From: Planktothrix sp. UBA8402
GTDB taxonomy: Bacteria; Cyanobacteriota; Cyanobacteriia; Cyanobacteriales; Microcoleaceae
Assembly: GCA_003456035.1 (NCBI GenBank)
Contig: DMPJ01000106.1
Coordinates: 1 to 7,543, forward strand
Reading direction: 5' to 3'
Length of the DNA stretch: 7,543 bases
This document shows, piece after piece, positions 5,836 to 7,543 of this stretch. The translations under genes and the position numbers were made by a program. The number at the start of each line of letters is the position of its first letter. Position 1 is the stretch's first letter. The notes below the pieces were generated by a model. It was not told where the DNA came from. It saw only the letters and a list, made by a program, of their open reading frames with translations, and did no database searches.

Positions 5836-5906
5836 GGGATACCCCTAACATCATCGCTACTTTACGGATAATATTGCAGCACGGTTACTACTTACACAAA
5901 TATGTG

Positions 5907-5935
5907 AAAAACCCTCCAGGTTAAACTGAAGGGCT
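5907..5935 (-). terminator. intrinsic terminator of metK
   Basis: In minus-strand RNA, CCCUUCAG (complement 5926-5933) pairs with CUGGAGGG (complement 5912-5919) as an 8-bp stem with one G·U, around a 6-nt loop. Two more pairs (G·U and A-U) can form at the base. Five U follow at once (complement 5907-5911). It begins about 46 nt after the metK stop, which is a classic Rho-independent layout. Confidence 0.85.
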
Positions 5936-5981
5936 AGAAGACAGCATTGTTAAAGATTTTAATTCGTTTAAAAATCAGTTA

Positions 5982-7244
5982 CTACTGTCCCACCGCAGCA
6001 ACGGGCTGTACTAAGGCTGCTTTGAGTAATTCTGCTTTATCGGTTTTCTCCCAAGGTAAATCTAAGTCTATCCGACCTAAATGACCATAAGCAGCCAAAT
6101 CTTGGAAGAAACGACCTCCCCGCAGACCAGGTAATTTTTGTAAATTAAACTCTTGAATCATTCCCGCCGGACGCAATTCAAAGCTGCTTTGTACAACTTC
6201 CAGCAGTTTGTCTTCATCCACCTTAGCAGTTCCAAAGGTTTCAATCAAAATGCTGACGGGTCGAGCTACCCCAATCGCATAGCTTAACTGAACTTCACAC
6301 TTATCCGCTAACCCGGCAGCGACAATATTTTTCGCCACATAACGGCAAGCATACGCCGCACTGCGGTCTACTTTTGTGGGATCTTTACCTGAAAACGCAC
6401 CGCCACCATGACGGGAATATCCCCCATAAGTATCGACAATAATTTTGCGACCCGTTAACCCTGAGTCCCCTTGGGGGCCACCAATGACAAATTTACCCGT
6501 TGGGTTGACTAAAAAGCGAGTTTGGTCATCGGGTTTGACCGCAATATCCTCAAATACAGGTTGGACAACCGCTAACCATAAATCGGCTTTGATTTTTTCT
6601 TGTACCGCCACCGGATCGGTAATTTCCTCAATTGTCTCGGTGTGTTGGGTAGAGATTAAAATTGTATCAATTCCCACGGGACGATCATCTTCATAGATCA
6701 CGGTCACTTGGGTTTTACCATCGGGACGTAAATAAGGAAGTTTGCCGTTTTTCCGCACCGCTGCTAGTTGCCGAGAAATCCGATGAGCTAAACTAATCGG
6801 CAATGGCATTAGTTCTGGGGTTTCATTGCAGGCAAAACCAAACATGATCCCCTGGTCTCCGGCACCGATGGCATCAAGTTCTTGGTCGCTTAACAGTTCT
6901 CTGGCTTCATGGGCTTGGTTTACCCCCTGGGCAATATCGGGAGACTGTTTATCCAAGGCAATCAAAACTGAGCAGCTACTGGCAGAAAAGCCATTATCTG
7001 CATCAACATAACCAATTTCGGCAATTTTTTTCCGAGCTAAATCAATATAATTAATTTGCGCGTTGGTGGTAATTTCACCCGTGATCAACACTAACCCCGT
7101 ATTGACAACCACTTCTGCGGCCACACGGCTTTTAGGATCTTGAGTTAATAAGGCATCTAAAATCGTATCGGAAATTTGATCGCAGATTTTATCGGGATGG
7201 CCTTCAGTAACGGATTCGGACGTAAACAGGTAACGGCGAGACAA
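5982..7244 (-). CDS. metK: S-adenosylmethionine synthetase (methionine adenosyltransferase)
   Basis: MetK makes S-adenosylmethionine, the cell's main methyl donor, from methionine and ATP, releasing phosphate and pyrophosphate; it is a cytosolic Mg/K-dependent oligomer. At 420 aa it is somewhat longer than the E. coli enzyme (384 aa). Seen: N-terminal [13 protein letters not shown] (7-19) with ATP/Mg residues H16 and D18; signature 1, [10 protein letters not shown] (127-136); [13 protein letters not shown] (255-267); signature 2, the P-loop-like GGGAFSGKD (280-288); and K291-D293 with R294 just after. All are intact. The start is TTG at 7244. The codon two places before it in frame is a TGA stop, no ATG is available in frame, and AGGAGG lies eight bases upstream. 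The C-terminal extension VAAVGQ resembles other cyanobacterial MetKs. A strong intrinsic terminator follows the gene. Confidence 0.97.
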   Translation of the reverse strand: MSRRYLFTSESVTEGHPDKICDQISDTILDALLTQDPKSRVAAEVVVNTGLVLITGEITTNAQINYIDLARKKIAEIGYVDADNGFSASSCSVLIALDKQSPDIAQGVNQAHEARELLSDQELDAIGAGDQGIMFGFACNETPELMPLPISLAHRISRQLAAVRKNGKLPYLRPDGKTQVTVIYEDDRPVGIDTILISTQHTETIEEITDPVAVQEKIKADLWLAVVQPVFEDIAVKPDDQTRFLVNPTGKFVIGGPQGDSGLTGRKIIVDTYGGYSRHGGGAFSGKDPTKVDRSAAYACRYVAKNIVAAGLADKCEVQLSYAIGVARPVSILIETFGTAKVDEDKLLEVVQSSFELRPAGMIQEFNLQKLPGLRGGRFFQDLAAYGHLGRIDLDLPWEKTDKAELLKAALVQPVAAVGQ

Positions 7245-7252
7245 TAATCATT

Positions 7253-7258
7253 CCTCCT
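7253..7258 (-). promoter_or_regulatory. perfect Shine-Dalgarno site that decides the metK TTG start
   Basis: Minus-strand AGGAGG ends eight bases before the TTG codon at 7244. An ATG at 7251-7249 is only one base from this site and is out of frame with metK. It would encode just 15 codons before a TGA at 7206-7204, so the TTG is the functional start. Confidence 0.85.
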
Positions 7259-7305
7259 TATATTCGATTGAGATTTATCGGGTAGAACGGTATTGAAATT
7301 ACACT

Positions 7306-7373
7306 ACTACAGCATCATCTCTTAATTCTCATCAAATCCGCAAGTTTGCTTTTAGGATGGGACGGATTGTAGT
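7306..7373 (-). promoter_or_regulatory. possible folded leader of metK mRNA
   Basis: In minus-strand order, ACTACA (complement 7368-7373) can pair with TGTAGT (complement 7306-7311). Just inside, ATCCG (complement 7363-7367) can pair with CGGAT (complement 7336-7340). The nested stems would form a small branched fold about 60 nt before the Shine-Dalgarno site. It matches no SAM riboswitch class I know. The stems are only 5-6 bp, so this is a weak candidate. Confidence 0.3.
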
Positions 7374-7402
7374 ATAGAAAGTTGCGACGATCAGCAATTA
7401 TA
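7371..7402 (-). promoter_or_regulatory. candidate metK promoter -10 elements
   Basis: Two good -10 boxes occur on the minus strand: a perfect TATAAT (7397-7402) and TATACT (7371-7376). Neither has a good -35: for TATACT the nearest is TTGCTG at 15 bp (7392-7397), and TATAAT has none close to consensus. metK is probably transcribed from one or both, with a leader of roughly 120-145 nt. The choice cannot be made from sequence. Confidence 0.45.
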
Positions 7403-7439
7403 CAGGGGTTATTCCCAATTTACCGAAAATTATGGGTTT

Positions 7440-7475
7440 AAAGCCCCGCCCTTTAGCCGAGCGGAGGGCGGCTTT
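7440..7475. repeat. GC-rich imperfect palindrome, possible IS200/IS605-type end or remnant
   Basis: AAAGC and CGCCCT (7440-7444 and 7447-7452) pair with AGGGCG and GCTTT (7465-7475), leaving a two-base bulge (CC) and a 12-nt loop. The GCCCCGCCCTTTAG core resembles subterminal palindromes of IS200/IS605-family elements common in cyanobacteria (inference). No tnpA or tnpB coding sequence is present, so at most this is a remnant or a non-autonomous element. It could instead be a terminator for a gene beyond the right edge. Confidence 0.4.
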
Positions 7476-7501
7476 GGTAGCCAGATTGTCAATGTTATAG
7501 C

Positions 7502-7543
7502 AATAGGGAATAGGCAATGGGCAATGGGCAATAGGTAAATACT
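7502..7543. repeat. degenerate heptanucleotide tandem repeat (AATRGGN), runs off the window
   Basis: Six consecutive 7-bp units are visible: AATAGGG, AATAGGC, AATGGGC, AATGGGC, AATAGGT and a decayed AAATACT. This is the form of the short tandemly repeated repetitive (STRR) sequences known in filamentous cyanobacteria. The array begins at about 7502 and reaches the window end, so its full length is unknown. It lies upstream of the metK promoter region. Confidence 0.8.

Noticed and set aside
6445..7011. Two plus-strand open frames inside metK
   Set aside because: They are antisense shadows of a highly conserved gene, and their residue make-up is not protein-like.
7245..7400. A known SAM riboswitch ahead of metK
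   Set aside because: No recognisable SAM-I, SAM-II or related core motifs were found; only weak stems are present.
7502..7543. CRISPR array
   Set aside because: The units are 7 bp, directly adjacent and without spacers.

Overview
The window looks like chromosomal DNA from an AT-rich cyanobacterium, most likely a filamentous Oscillatoriales-type strain (inference). The evidence is a cyanobacterial-type 16S rRNA 5' end, a lumen-type pentapeptide-repeat protein, a phosphoribulokinase-family protein, a cyanobacterial-style MetK, and degenerate heptanucleotide tandem repeats of the kind known as STRRs in cyanobacteria. No HIP1 octamer (GCGATCGC) was seen. The palindrome TGATCA is instead clearly over-represented, with 12 copies counted by eye.

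Left part (1-757): the first 37 bases of a 16S rRNA gene that runs leftward off the window. It is preceded by a leader of about 190 nt and two tandem sigma70-type promoters, each TTGACA with a 17-bp spacer. Bases 329-757 contain no gene I can support.

Middle left (758-2664): an unrecognised 197-aa soluble protein (+), tRNA-His(GTG) (+), a very strong hairpin terminator shared with the convergent gene, a small four-helix membrane protein of the YvlD / 'phage holin IV' family (-), and a divergent exported pentapeptide-repeat protein (+).

Right part (2818-7543): three leftward genes, probably separate transcription units. They are metK (S-adenosylmethionine synthetase, TTG start with a perfect AGGAGG), then an orphan membrane sensor histidine kinase, then a divergent phosphoribulokinase/uridine-kinase family paralogue that lacks most of the redox cysteines of Calvin-cycle PRK. 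metK is followed by a clear intrinsic terminator. The kinase has its own promoter, with a heptamer repeat filling its spacer. The PRK-like gene has a promoter whose spacer holds an inverted repeat. Beyond metK lie a structured leader, a GC-rich imperfect palindrome resembling an IS200/IS605-type end, and a heptamer repeat array that runs off the window.

Most of the window is housekeeping DNA. No defence system, CRISPR array or complete mobile element is visible. The points most worth checking are the PRK-like paralogue with its promoter dyad, the heptamer repeats placed at promoters, the TGATCA bias and the metK 5' region.
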